Shown here: positions 53,466 through 61,958 of the stretch, in pieces
Numbering within the stretch: the stretch's first letter is position 1
Layout of the letters: each line of letters starts with the position of its first letter
Assembly (NCBI GenBank): GCA_024403775.1
Contig: JAKSRE010000013.1
Span: 1 to 64,000 of the forward strand
Direction: 5' to 3'
Length of the DNA: 64,000 bases
DNA from: Clostridia bacterium
Lineage (GTDB): Bacteria > Bacillota > Clostridia > Saccharofermentanales > Saccharofermentanaceae
The notes under the pieces: model-generated
Told to the model about the DNA's origin: nothing
The model's database searches: none
Seen by the model: the letters and a program-made list of their open reading frames with translations, nothing else
Translations under genes and position numbers: made by a program

Positions 53466-54557
53466 ATGAGAATTATTCAGGTTTTACCGACAATCGCTTT
53501 CGGTGATGCTGTCGGAAATGACACAATAGCTATAAAGAAGGCACTTCAGGAATTTGGATACGATACTGCTATCTATGCTGAAGTGATTGATCAGCGTCTT
53601 CCAGAGGGAACAGCTATTCAACTTAATGAATATGAGCTTCCTCCTGTGGAGAAAGATGATATCTGCATTTACCACATGTCAACAGGTTCATTATTAAATT
53701 ATACATTTGAGTATATGAACTGCCATAAGGTACTTGTTTACCACAATGTAACACCACCAGCATTCTTTGCACCTTATAGTAAGGATATTACAAGAAATGC
53801 TAAATCTGGTGTTGATGGAATCAAGCACTTAGCTGATAAGGTTGAGTTCTGTTTTGCAGATTCTGAATATAACAAGAAGGACTTGATAAGCTATGGATTT
53901 ACATGTCCTATCGTTGTAAGACCAATACTTATTCCTTTCGAGGATTATAAAAAAGAGCCAAGTCAGGAACTTATTGATAAGTACAGTAATGACGGCTATA
54001 AGAATTTTATTTTTGTAGGAAGAGTTGCTCCAAATAAGAAGCACGAGGATATTATTTCTGGTTTTGCTTACTACAAAAAGCACTTTAATGAGAAGTCAAG
54101 ACTGTTCCTTGTTGGTGCTGGCGGAGCTTTCTTTAAATATGAGAAGAGACTTAACGATTATGTTAAGGAATTAGGTCTTGAGGATTCAGTTATATTTACT
54201 GGCCACCTTAAGTTTAATGAGATTTTGGCTTATTACAGAATCGCAGATGCATTCCTCTGCATGAGTGAACACGAAGGTTTCTGCGTACCACTTACTGAGT
54301 CAATGTTCTTTAATGTGCCTATTATCGCTTATAACTCAACTGCTATTCCTTATACTTTGAAGGACAGCGGTGTTGTAATCGATGACAAGGATCCTGTAGT
54401 TGTTGCTGAGGCAATGAATAAGGTAGTTACGGATGAGGCTTTCCGTAATGAAGTTGTTGAGAAACAAAAGGAGAGACTTGAGGATTTTAGTTACGACACA
54501 ATAAAGAGTTTACTTAAAAAACAGCTTGATACTTATATAGATTCAATCAAGGGCTAA
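53466..54557 (+). CDS. Glycosyltransferase family 4, paired copy 2
   Basis: A 363-residue GT4 enzyme, paralogue of the 51858 product with identical length. It begins MRIIQVLPTIAFGDAVGNDT and has NFIFVGRVAPNKKHEDIISG and SEHEGFCVPLTESMFF, where the EX7E Glu pair is kept. Differences along the donor domain (FLVGAGGAFFKYEKRL versus LAGSNSGFENYDAKL) suggest it may add a different sugar or linkage. The ribosome site is GAGAGGGAAAAAGG. The upstream small SEIR protein gene ends 19 bp before it. Cytoplasmic face of the membrane expected. Confidence 0.9.
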   Translation: MRIIQVLPTIAFGDAVGNDTIAIKKALQEFGYDTAIYAEVIDQRLPEGTAIQLNEYELPPVEKDDICIYHMSTGSLLNYTFEYMNCHKVLVYHNVTPPAFFAPYSKDITRNAKSGVDGIKHLADKVEFCFADSEYNKKDLISYGFTCPIVVRPILIPFEDYKKEPSQELIDKYSNDGYKNFIFVGRVAPNKKHEDIISGFAYYKKHFNEKSRLFLVGAGGAFFKYEKRLNDYVKELGLEDSVIFTGHLKFNEILAYYRIADAFLCMSEHEGFCVPLTESMFFNVPIIAYNSTAIPYTLKDSGVVIDDKDPVVVAEAMNKVVTDEAFRNEVVEKQKERLEDFSYDTIKSLLKKQLDTYIDSIKG

Positions 54558-54573
54558 TAGCGGGGAGAGAAAA

Positions 54574-55776
54574 ATGAAGAAAATCGCATTTGTTATTCCA
54601 TGGTTTGCAGCAGATATTCCTGGTGGTGCTGAGATGCTTTGCCGTGAGACCACAAGAGATCTTAAGATGAGCGGAGTAGATGTAGAGATTTTGACTACAT
54701 GTATTCAGATGTTTGGCGGAGACTGGACAAAGAACTACTATAAAGAGGGAATTGAGATAATTAATGATGTTCCTGTTCGTCGTTTTAAGATTACTGGTAA
54801 GCGTAATAAGACTGCATTTGATGAGGTAAATATTAAGCTTATGAGCGGTCAGAAAATCTCCCGTAAGGAAGAGATGATCTTTATTGACAATCAGTTTGAT
54901 TGTCCTGAACTTTATGAATACATTAAGGAAAATCAGGATGACTATACAGCTTTTGTATATATTCCTTATATGTTTGCTACAACATATTACGGAATCAAGG
55001 CATGCCCAGAAAAGGCAGTTATGATTCCTTGTTTCCATGAAGAGGCATATATCTATCTTAAGATTTTCTACGATACATTCTCTTCTGTTGCAGGAATGCT
55101 TTTTAACGCTGAACCAGAGGCTGTTCTTGCTGATCGTGTATATGACACATCTCATATTGAGAAGGTTGTACCTGGATGTGTAATGGATATAGATATTACT
55201 TCTAATGCACAGGCATTCAGAGATAAGTATAAGATTAATGATCCATTTATTCTTTATGCTGGTCGTAAAGATGCTGGTAAGAATATCAGTTTCCTCCTTC
55301 GCTGCTTTGAGGTATATAAGAGATGTAATCGTAACAACCTTAAGCTCGTATTTATCGGAGGTGGAGACCTTCTCGTTCCTAAGGATATTGAAAAAGACGT
55401 ATATGACCTTGGCTTTGTAAGTAAGGAAGATAAGTATAATGCTCATGCGGCTGCACTTCTTCTATGTCAGCCTTCAACACATGAGAGTTTCTCTATCGTT
55501 ATTATGGACAGCTGGCTTTGTGGCCGTCCAGTTCTCGTACCAGAGGCTTGTGATGTTACTACAAACTTTGTTAAGAAATCTAATGGTGGATATTACTTCA
55601 GAGATTACCGTGAGTTTGAGGCTTGCGTTAATTACACTATGGAGCATCCTGATATCGCCGCTAAGATGGGTGAGCAGGGTGGAAAGTTTGTACGTGAGAA
55701 CTTCAACCGTGAGACAGTTTGTAATAAGTACATCGAGCTTTTCGAGAAGCTTGAGGCTCGTAATTCTCAGAAATAA
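54574..55776 (+). CDS. Glycosyltransferase family 4
   Basis: A 400-residue GT-B enzyme from a different GT4 branch than the two paired copies. It begins KKIAFVIPWFAADIPGGAEML (N-terminal GGAE loop). The donor domain has FILYAGRKDAGKNISFLLRC and STHESFSIVIMDSWLCGRPV, where the second acidic residue of EX7E is Asp rather than Glu. The next gene is its closest relative in the window (shared GITV/GIEI..VRRF and DNF..VRENF features). GCGGGGAGAG precedes the ATG. Part of the single transcript from 49177. Confidence 0.88.
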   Translation: MKKIAFVIPWFAADIPGGAEMLCRETTRDLKMSGVDVEILTTCIQMFGGDWTKNYYKEGIEIINDVPVRRFKITGKRNKTAFDEVNIKLMSGQKISRKEEMIFIDNQFDCPELYEYIKENQDDYTAFVYIPYMFATTYYGIKACPEKAVMIPCFHEEAYIYLKIFYDTFSSVAGMLFNAEPEAVLADRVYDTSHIEKVVPGCVMDIDITSNAQAFRDKYKINDPFILYAGRKDAGKNISFLLRCFEVYKRCNRNNLKLVFIGGGDLLVPKDIEKDVYDLGFVSKEDKYNAHAAALLLCQPSTHESFSIVIMDSWLCGRPVLVPEACDVTTNFVKKSNGGYYFRDYREFEACVNYTMEHPDIAAKMGEQGGKFVRENFNRETVCNKYIELFEKLEARNSQK

Positions 55777-55796
55777 TTACTGAAGGGAATTGTAAG

Positions 55797-56993
55797 ATGA
55801 AGCGAATTGCTTTTATAAATCAGCGCTATGGCCTGGAGGTCAATGGTGGTTCTGAACTTTATACCAGAGTTGTTGCTGAACACCTTAAAGATAACTTTGA
55901 GGTGGAGGTTCTTACAACCAAAGCTTTGGATTACATGACCTGGAAGGATCATTATGAAGCTGACTGTGAGGAGATTAATGGAATTACTGTAAGAAGATTC
56001 TCTGTTGATAAGCCTCGTAATCAGGCAAAATTCGATAAAATTAATGCCAAGATGCTTCGTCGTAAATTCCACGAAGATGGAGATGAGGAACTCTGGGTAG
56101 ATGAGCAGGGACCAGTTTGTACCAAGCTAGTTAACTATATAAAAGAGAACAAGGATAAGTACGACCTCTTTATCTTCGTTACTTATCTTTTCTATACAAC
56201 CTGCGTTGGAATTAAGGGTGTTTACGATAAAGCCATCATGATTCCTACAGCTCATGATGAGCCATATATTCATTTTAATTATTATCGTGATGTTTTTGAG
56301 AATACCAAGGGCTTTGTTTTCCTTACTGATGAGGAGAAGTCTTTTGTTAACCGTTTATTCCGTAACTGGGAGACTCCTTCAGTTGTAACTGCGATGGGTA
56401 TTGATATGCCTAATAGCATTGAGTCTCTTATGAGTGATCCTAATTCAACCAAGGTTCCAGCGGAACTTCAGGGTAAGTATATAGTTTATGCTGGCCGAAT
56501 TGATGAGGGTAAGAACTGTGACAAGATGTTTACTCAGTTTATCCGATATAAAGAGCGCTTTGATAATGATTTAAAGCTTGTTCTTATGGGCAAAAATGTA
56601 ATTCCTGTACCTGAGCACAAAGATATTATTTATCTTGGATTTGTAAGTGAGGAAGAAAAATTTGATTACATTCTTCATAGTCTGGCAATGATTCTTCCTT
56701 CCAAGTTCGAGAGCCTTTCCATATCAGTTCTTGAAGCTCTTCAGGTAGGAACACCAGTTCTTGTAAATGGTGAGTGTGAGGTGCTTAAGGGACATTGCCG
56801 TAAGAGTAACGCTGGACTTTACTACAAAGGTTATCTTGAATTCGAGGGCTGTCTTAACTATATAATTAGTCACCACGATGAGATGAAGGCTATTGGCCAC
56901 AATGGTATTAGTTATGTAAATGACCACTACAGATGGGATGTTGTGGTAAAGAAGTTGACAGACTTTATTAATACCTGCTGTGAAGGTTTATAA
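55797..56993 (+). CDS. Glycosyltransferase family 4
   Basis: A 398-residue GT-B enzyme. The N-terminus KRIAFINQRYGLEVNGGSEL carries a GGSE loop. The donor domain has KYIVYAGRIDEGKNCDKMFT and SKFESLSISVLEALQVGTPV, with both EX7E Glu. It shares the GTB layout and middle motifs (EEINGITVRRFSVDKPRNQAKFD) with the 54574 enzyme, so these two are a second duplicated pair. AGGGAATTG precedes the ATG. It is the last gene of the surface-glycan operon; the terminator at 57012 follows. Confidence 0.9.
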   Translation: MKRIAFINQRYGLEVNGGSELYTRVVAEHLKDNFEVEVLTTKALDYMTWKDHYEADCEEINGITVRRFSVDKPRNQAKFDKINAKMLRRKFHEDGDEELWVDEQGPVCTKLVNYIKENKDKYDLFIFVTYLFYTTCVGIKGVYDKAIMIPTAHDEPYIHFNYYRDVFENTKGFVFLTDEEKSFVNRLFRNWETPSVVTAMGIDMPNSIESLMSDPNSTKVPAELQGKYIVYAGRIDEGKNCDKMFTQFIRYKERFDNDLKLVLMGKNVIPVPEHKDIIYLGFVSEEEKFDYILHSLAMILPSKFESLSISVLEALQVGTPVLVNGECEVLKGHCRKSNAGLYYKGYLEFEGCLNYIISHHDEMKAIGHNGISYVNDHYRWDVVVKKLTDFINTCCEGL

Positions 56994-57011
56994 TTAGTTT
57001 TTTCTTTATAT

Positions 57012-57041
57012 AAAAGGGATGTAGCAAACATCCCTTTTTTG
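57012..57041. terminator. Bidirectional terminator at the end of the glycan operon
   Basis: AAAGGGATGT pairs with ACATCCCTTT across AGCAA, followed by TTTG; also fits the convergent azlD. Confidence 0.85.
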
Positions 57042-57046
57042 TTCTG

Positions 57047-57355
57047 TTAAAATGGAATAAATCCACCAACAAAAGCTGCAATAACGGTGCCGATGGCAAC
57101 GAACAAAAGGCTTTTGTTTTTATATGATAGAAACATAGCTACAGCAAATCCAAGAATTCCAGCCCATAAATTAATTCCAGAATAAAAAATAGCAGGAACA
57201 GTCATACTGGTTAATACTGCATAAGGGATGTAGTCAAAAAATGCCTGAAGGCGCTTACTCTTAATCTTCTTTCTAAATAAGCTGAAAGGTAAGGCACGAA
57301 TAAGATATGTAGTAAGAACCATAACAAGAAGGTATATCCAAAATGAATTGTTCAT
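57047..57355 (-). CDS. azlD: AzlD-family branched-chain amino acid export subunit
   Basis: A 102-residue membrane protein with about three helices (IYLLVMVLTTYLIRALPFSLF, IPYAVLTSMTVPAIFYSG, KSLLFVAIGTVIAAFVGGF). The length and the RALPF and PYAVLTSM motifs are typical of AzlD. It forms a two-part exporter with AzlC, which is encoded directly upstream with no gap (stop TAA then ATG). It is the last gene of a minus-strand operon. Confidence 0.9.
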   Translation of the reverse strand: MNNSFWIYLLVMVLTTYLIRALPFSLFRKKIKSKRLQAFFDYIPYAVLTSMTVPAIFYSGINLWAGILGFAVAMFLSYKNKSLLFVAIGTVIAAFVGGFIPF

Positions 57356-58084
57356 TTATACTGCCTCCTTATCATCAATGTCATCTACAGGTAAGATAAA
57401 TGCGCCAATAGCTGAAGCAAGTACAGCACTTACAATTGCAGCAAAACCACCGCTTAAGAAACTAAAGAAAGGTACATATCTGATTATAAGGGCAAACATA
57501 ATTGCCATTAATACAACAGTAAGAATTCGTTTGTTTTTCTTTGCTACAGGAAGAACAATAGCAACGAACATACCATAAATTCCGATCGCCAGAGCTACAG
57601 TAAGATTTTCTGGAAGGATACTTCCCAAAACGGCTCCGAGAAGAGTACCAAGGGTCCAGCCCAGAATAGGAAGTGTCATAAGACCTGCAAAATATCTTCT
57701 TCCTACATCATGATCTGCTGCCATTGCTACACCAAATATCTCATCAGTAATTCCATATCCAAGTATTGCTCTTGAAGGAAGATTCATGGAACTGTCAACC
57801 TTTTGGGAGAGCGAGATAGCCATAAGACTGTAACGGATATTAATAACAAGCTGGCTTAAAAACATCTCAATTAGTGTACCTGAAGCAGCCATTATACCAA
57901 CACCTGCAACCTGACCTGCTGAAGTAAGATTTGAAATAGAGATAATGACAGCCTGCCACCAGGTAAGACCTGAAGATACGGCCATTATTCCGAACGAAAA
58001 AGAGACAGACAAGTAACCTAATCCGATTGCAAGTCCGTCGTTAAAACCGCGTTTATATGTATTATCTTGATTTTTATTTGCCAT
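57356..58084 (-). CDS. azlC: AzlC-family branched-chain amino acid exporter
   Basis: A 242-residue protein with seven or eight helices. It shows the AzlC opening FNDGLAIGLGYLSVSFSFGIMA, then NLTSAGQVAGVGIMAASGTLIEM, YSLMAISLSQKVDSSMNL and the charged GYGITDEIFGVAMAA. With AzlD it exports branched-chain amino acids or analogues such as azaleucine. The ATG at 58084 follows the lipoprotein gene by seven bases. The operon context mixes amino-acid export with envelope functions; no functional link is evident. Confidence 0.92.
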   Translation of the reverse strand: MANKNQDNTYKRGFNDGLAIGLGYLSVSFSFGIMAVSSGLTWWQAVIISISNLTSAGQVAGVGIMAASGTLIEMFLSQLVINIRYSLMAISLSQKVDSSMNLPSRAILGYGITDEIFGVAMAADHDVGRRYFAGLMTLPILGWTLGTLLGAVLGSILPENLTVALAIGIYGMFVAIVLPVAKKNKRILTVVLMAIMFALIIRYVPFFSFLSGGFAAIVSAVLASAIGAFILPVDDIDDKEAV

Positions 58085-58091
58085 AGATTAA

Positions 58092-58649
58092 TTATTTCCC
58101 AGAATAGAGAGTAATAATTTCTTCAAAAGATAGATACAAGTCAAGTGAATCCTGTCTGTCTACTGGAGTAACAGTCTGATTCTGCTCGTCGATTCTGTAT
58201 AACACATCATCAATAATAATATATTTAAAAATACCAATAATTGAATTATCTGGAGCAATTGATGAACGAGCAATAAAGATATGGCTTGCATCAATTCGGT
58301 AATACTCATCACAGTCAAATGAATCCTGACGATCTACTTCAAGGACCAGGTTAATATATTTGGAGTCATTTGATTCAATAAATGTAGCACTGCAGATATT
58401 GCCAGCAGGAGTAGTTCCTTCTGAAGTATAAATGCTTACATCAGTAGCAGTAGAATTAAGCATAAAATTTGAATAGGCTATAACATAGTCTTCTGTTAAT
58501 TTGTGCATCTCATCATAAGAAGGTAATGTCTCTTCTGGTACAACAGTAGCATCAGCATTCTCGGCACATGAAGTAAATCCAAAAGACATACCGAACAGTA
58601 AAACAATAGTAAATATAATAACTATAGGTCTTTTAAAACGAATAGACAT
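58092..58649 (-). CDS. Predicted lipoprotein of unknown function
   Basis: A 185-residue protein with signal peptide SIRFKRPIVIIFTIVLLFGM and lipobox GFTSC at Cys 28. The mature part has LTEDYVIAYSNFMLNSTATDV and YRIDASHIFIARSSI segments but matches no family I know. It is encoded between the VanY-type gene and azlC on the minus strand, with 71 bp to the VanY stop. It is separate from the 29-31 kb lipoprotein family: it has none of their shared motifs. Confidence 0.7.
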   Translation of the reverse strand: MSIRFKRPIVIIFTIVLLFGMSFGFTSCAENADATVVPEETLPSYDEMHKLTEDYVIAYSNFMLNSTATDVSIYTSEGTTPAGNICSATFIESNDSKYINLVLEVDRQDSFDCDEYYRIDASHIFIARSSIAPDNSIIGIFKYIIIDDVLYRIDEQNQTVTPVDRQDSLDLYLSFEEIITLYSGK

Positions 58650-58720
58650 AAATCAAAAAACTCCCAAAAATTAACTACAAAAGATTATAGCACAGACAAA
58701 TGGATTTATCAGACTAATTT

Positions 58721-59644
58721 TTATTCATCTCCAGGCAAAATCTGAATCTTTCCGTAGTAAGCTTCTAGAGACATGTCATTCTCATAAAGATATGTTGCTA
58801 ATTCAACACCAACATATCGATAGTGCCAAGCTTCAACACCATAACCAGTCTCAGCGGTATACTGCTGCTGAAATCTTAAAATAAAGCCATACTCGTGGCA
58901 GTGTTCGTTAATCCATTGACCACAGGTAGTAGAACCAAATGTGTCATCGATATTAGTCCAATATGATGTGGTGATATCAATTGCTAATCCCAATTGATGT
59001 TCTGATCTTCCAGGTCTTGCATTCTTCTGGCAGGCAAAAGCATATCCGTTTTTGTTTTTGGATCTGTCAAACAGATACTGCTGCAAAGAGGAATCACGAT
59101 ATCCAGATACCAGAAATGGTGCCTGATCTATTGCTTCCATACAATCGTCGTGCATCAGTATCCATGCCTCACAGCATTCACTTCTAAGCTGCTGGTCATA
59201 AGAATAAGGTGCCGTTACCAGATCCGATGGAACATAATCAATTGGTAAAGCATAGTATTTATTAACCAGTACTGTAATGTCATCAGGATTACTTACTACC
59301 TCTGCTCTTACTGAATAAGGATCAACAAACCCGTTGTACCATACAGTATCGTAATCAGGTTCAATATATTCAGGAACCTGAGTAGGAGTTGGAGTTGGAG
59401 TAGGAGATGAAGTTGGAGTAGGTGAAGAAGTAGGGGTAGGAGATAAAGTAGGTGTTGGTGTATTGGTGACAACCTGCACCGAAGTCTCTGAACTTAATGT
59501 AGATTCAGGATTATTATCTTTACTACAACTTACAAACAAACCTACAGTAATAAGGCAAACAAAAAGCGCCGTAACAAAACGAGTCTGCACGACACTTAAT
59601 GAATGAACTGCTTTTTTTAAACTACCAAAATTCCTGTTATGCAT
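58721..59644 (-). CDS. D-alanyl-D-alanine carboxypeptidase, VanY family, lipoprotein
   Basis: A 307-residue cell-envelope peptidase. A signal region (RFVTALFVCLITVGLFV) ends in the lipobox FVSC. A Thr/Pro-rich linker of TPTPTLSPTPTSSP units follows, then the zinc peptidase domain. Its marks are LVSGYRDSSLQQYLFD, the zinc His and Asp in RSEHQLGLAIDIT and the final zinc His in AWHYRYVG, so the catalytic set is complete. It trims peptidoglycan stem peptides. ATG 59644 is chosen because the longer form from 59689 would run far into the upstream gene; even so it overlaps that gene's stop by eight bases, indicating translational coupling. Confidence 0.9.
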   Translation of the reverse strand: MHNRNFGSLKKAVHSLSVVQTRFVTALFVCLITVGLFVSCSKDNNPESTLSSETSVQVVTNTPTPTLSPTPTSSPTPTSSPTPTPTPTQVPEYIEPDYDTVWYNGFVDPYSVRAEVVSNPDDITVLVNKYYALPIDYVPSDLVTAPYSYDQQLRSECCEAWILMHDDCMEAIDQAPFLVSGYRDSSLQQYLFDRSKNKNGYAFACQKNARPGRSEHQLGLAIDITTSYWTNIDDTFGSTTCGQWINEHCHEYGFILRFQQQYTAETGYGVEAWHYRYVGVELATYLYENDMSLEAYYGKIQILPGDE

Positions 59645-60380
59645 TTTTATACTGCTCAACTGTTGAATAGTAATTCTCAAGAGTACCAATATCTATGCAT
59701 GAACCGTTAGCCTTATATGCGTACACTGGAGTTCTCTTATAGAGCCATGAAGGGAAATTGCCAGGCGCATCTGGTGAATTACCTTCATTAAGATATACAT
59801 CAAGAAGTGGAAGGATATCCTTGCCATAGAAATATGTAGCATAAATTCCCCACTCTGTTTTAGGTTCTTCTGGTTTCTCTACAAGATCCAATACTTTGCC
59901 ATCTTCAGCAATATCGGCGATGGCAAGCTTCTGACGCTGATGCTTCTCTGGCACGTTAATTGCTACAAGAGTAGGAGCATTCTTCTCTCTGAAGAATGCA
60001 TACATATCATTAATATCGTAAGTAAAGATATTATCACCAGCAAGAATAACAACATCTTCATTTATGTTAAGAGTATCAATAACGAATTTAATATCGCCAA
60101 TCGCACCGCGCTTATTTAAATCGCTGTTTGTACCGTCGTTAAGAATAGTAATAGGAGCTTTGTTCTCTCTTGAACAGGAATCTGCCCACGCCTGAAATTG
60201 GGAAGCAAACAAATCGTTTGTAACCAAAACTATAGAACTAACATCTTCAATTGAATCAATTGAATCGATAATATAATCAATAATCAACTGATTTCCCAAA
60301 GGCAATAATGACTTAGGCTTATCCTTGGTAAGCGGATATAGTCTTGTCGCATAACCTGCAGCAAGTAAAATAGCAATCAT
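59637..60380 (-). CDS. Sugar-phosphate nucleotidyltransferase
   Basis: A 247-residue nucleotidyltransferase. It begins MIAILLAAGYATRLYP, then TKDKPKSLLPLGN, the G-x-x-T-R and P-K-x-L-x-P pattern for NTP and sugar-phosphate binding, and has ILAGDNIFTYDINDM and a C-terminal GSCIDIGTLENYYS. It makes an NDP-sugar (or NDP-polyol, as in LicC-type enzymes) from a sugar phosphate and NTP; the exact substrate is not clear. ATG 60380 is used because GGATGG lies before it; a longer in-frame form from 60392 is less likely. It heads the minus-strand operon and lies divergent from glmU. Confidence 0.85.
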   Translation of the reverse strand: MIAILLAAGYATRLYPLTKDKPKSLLPLGNQLIIDYIIDSIDSIEDVSSIVLVTNDLFASQFQAWADSCSRENKAPITILNDGTNSDLNKRGAIGDIKFVIDTLNINEDVVILAGDNIFTYDINDMYAFFREKNAPTLVAINVPEKHQRQKLAIADIAEDGKVLDLVEKPEEPKTEWGIYATYFYGKDILPLLDVYLNEGNSPDAPGNFPSWLYKRTPVYAYKANGSCIDIGTLENYYSTVEQYKNA

Positions 60381-60393
60381 TTCCCATTCCATC

Positions 60394-60405
60394 CTTCTCG
60401 AAAAG
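60394..60405. promoter_or_regulatory. CTTCTCGAAAAG (one-mismatch palindrome copy)
   Basis: One mismatch to CTTTTCGAAAAG, 14 bp upstream of the nucleotidyltransferase start and overlapping its ribosome site (GAAGG on the minus strand). The overlap makes coincidence possible. Confidence 0.35.
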
Positions 60406-60454
60406 AATTATTTTTCTTAACATTATGATTATACACTAATCGTATATAAATTGT

Positions 60455-60460
60455 TATAAT
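60455..60460 (+). promoter_or_regulatory. glmU promoter -10 (extended)
   Basis: TGTTATAAT ends at 60460, about 40 bp before the glmU start. The -35 is weak, which fits an extended -10 promoter. Confidence 0.6.
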
Positions 60461-60500
60461 ATAAAATGTAATAAAACAGTTAGTTATGAGGTGATATTTG

Positions 60501-61913
60501 ATGGAAATTTGTGCAGTTGTAATGGCGGCAGGCGAAGGCACTAGAATGAAGTCCAAGCACTCTAAAGTAGTGCAGATGGTTTCAGGTAAGCCAATCATTC
60601 GCTGGGTAGCAGATGCACTTGCTGAGGCTGAATGTGAAGAACAGGTATATATAGTTGGTGAGAAGCAGGAAGAGATAAGACGAATTCTTGGAGAGAGTGT
60701 TGCATACGTATTCCAGGAGCAGCGTCTTGGTACTGGACATGCAGTTATGCAGGCAGCACCTTTCCTTGAAGGAAGAAGCGGATATACAATCGTTCTTCCA
60801 GGTGATTCCCCAATGATTACGGCAGCTACTATTAACTCTTCACTTAAGATGATAGAAGAGAATGATTATGCTGCAGTGATTATTACAGCTACTGCAGAAG
60901 ACGCTACAGGATATGGAAGAATCGTAAGAGATGCTAATGGAAACGTAGTAAAGATTGTAGAGCACAGAGATGCTTCTGAAGAGGAACTTAAGATAAAAGA
61001 GATTAACTCTTCAATGTATATCTTTAAAACTGCCCTTCTTCTCTCCGCATTGGGAAGACTTGGTTCTCAGAATGCTCAGAAGGAGTACTACCTTACTGAT
61101 ACTATTGGAATTCTTATCAGTGATGGCCACAGCGTAGGTGCTAATATCGTTAACTTCGATGATACAAGAGGAGTAAATGATCGTTACCAGCTTATGCAGG
61201 CTTCCAAGATTTTAAACAAGAGAATTCTTCACTATCATATGGCTAATGGTGTTCAGATTCTCGATGAAGAGAGCACATGGATTAGTGAGGGTGTAGAAAT
61301 CGGACGTGATACACTTATTCTTCCTGGTTGTACAATCACAGGTGAGACAAAGATTGGTGAGGATTGTATCATTGGTGAGAATACCCGTGTTGATTCAGCT
61401 CTTGTTGGAAATAGTACTGAAATAGATAACTCAATTGTAACTGAGTGTGTGATTGGTGATGAGTGTCGTATTGGACCTTTTACACATGTAAGACCTCAGT
61501 CAGTTATTAGAGATCATGTAACACTTGGTGCATATGTAGAGGTTAAGAACTCAACAATCGATGAATATACAAGAGCAAGACACCTTACTTATATTGGTGA
61601 CTCGCAGGTAGGTAAGAATGTTAACTTTGGTTGTGGTACAGTAACTTGTAACTACGATGGTCAGGAAGAGAAGAACGGATGTATCATCGAGGATAATGTA
61701 TTTATCGGAGGTAACTCAAATATTCTTTCTTCAGTTGTTCTTGGTAAGGATTCATATATCGCTGCTGGTTCAACAATTACTTCAGATGTACCACCACTTA
61801 GCCTTGGTATCGGTCGTGCTAGACAGACAAACAAGGAAGAATGGGTATCAACACGTAACCGTCTCCGTGGTGCCAAGTTTATTGAACTTGACCGTAAGAG
61901 ATATGAGGTATAA
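60501..61913 (+). CDS. glmU: Bifunctional UDP-N-acetylglucosamine pyrophosphorylase / glucosamine-1-phosphate acetyltransferase
   Basis: A 470-residue enzyme making UDP-GlcNAc for peptidoglycan and surface glycans. The N-terminal uridylyltransferase has VVMAAGEGTRMKSKHSKVVQ, QEQRLGTGHAVMQAA and VLPGDSPMI. The C-terminal left-handed beta-helix has hexapeptide turns and the acetyltransferase motifs ARHLTYIGDSQVGKNVNFG and CNYDGQEEKNG. Both active regions are intact. ATG 60501 follows GAGGTG, and an extended -10 lies upstream. The order glmU-pth-mfd is the conserved Firmicute arrangement; prs, often found between glmU and pth, is absent here. Confidence 0.95.
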   Translation: MEICAVVMAAGEGTRMKSKHSKVVQMVSGKPIIRWVADALAEAECEEQVYIVGEKQEEIRRILGESVAYVFQEQRLGTGHAVMQAAPFLEGRSGYTIVLPGDSPMITAATINSSLKMIEENDYAAVIITATAEDATGYGRIVRDANGNVVKIVEHRDASEEELKIKEINSSMYIFKTALLLSALGRLGSQNAQKEYYLTDTIGILISDGHSVGANIVNFDDTRGVNDRYQLMQASKILNKRILHYHMANGVQILDEESTWISEGVEIGRDTLILPGCTITGETKIGEDCIIGENTRVDSALVGNSTEIDNSIVTECVIGDECRIGPFTHVRPQSVIRDHVTLGAYVEVKNSTIDEYTRARHLTYIGDSQVGKNVNFGCGTVTCNYDGQEEKNGCIIEDNVFIGGNSNILSSVVLGKDSYIAAGSTITSDVPPLSLGIGRARQTNKEEWVSTRNRLRGAKFIELDRKRYEV

Positions 61914-61958
61914 AATCTGTACCCTGGTAATTTAAAGCGAGAATAAGGAGAACAGAAA

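Noticed and set aside
54547..55446. A 299-residue frame antisense to the 54574 glycosyltransferase
   Set aside because: No ribosome site, and the opposite strand encodes a clear GT4 enzyme over its full length.
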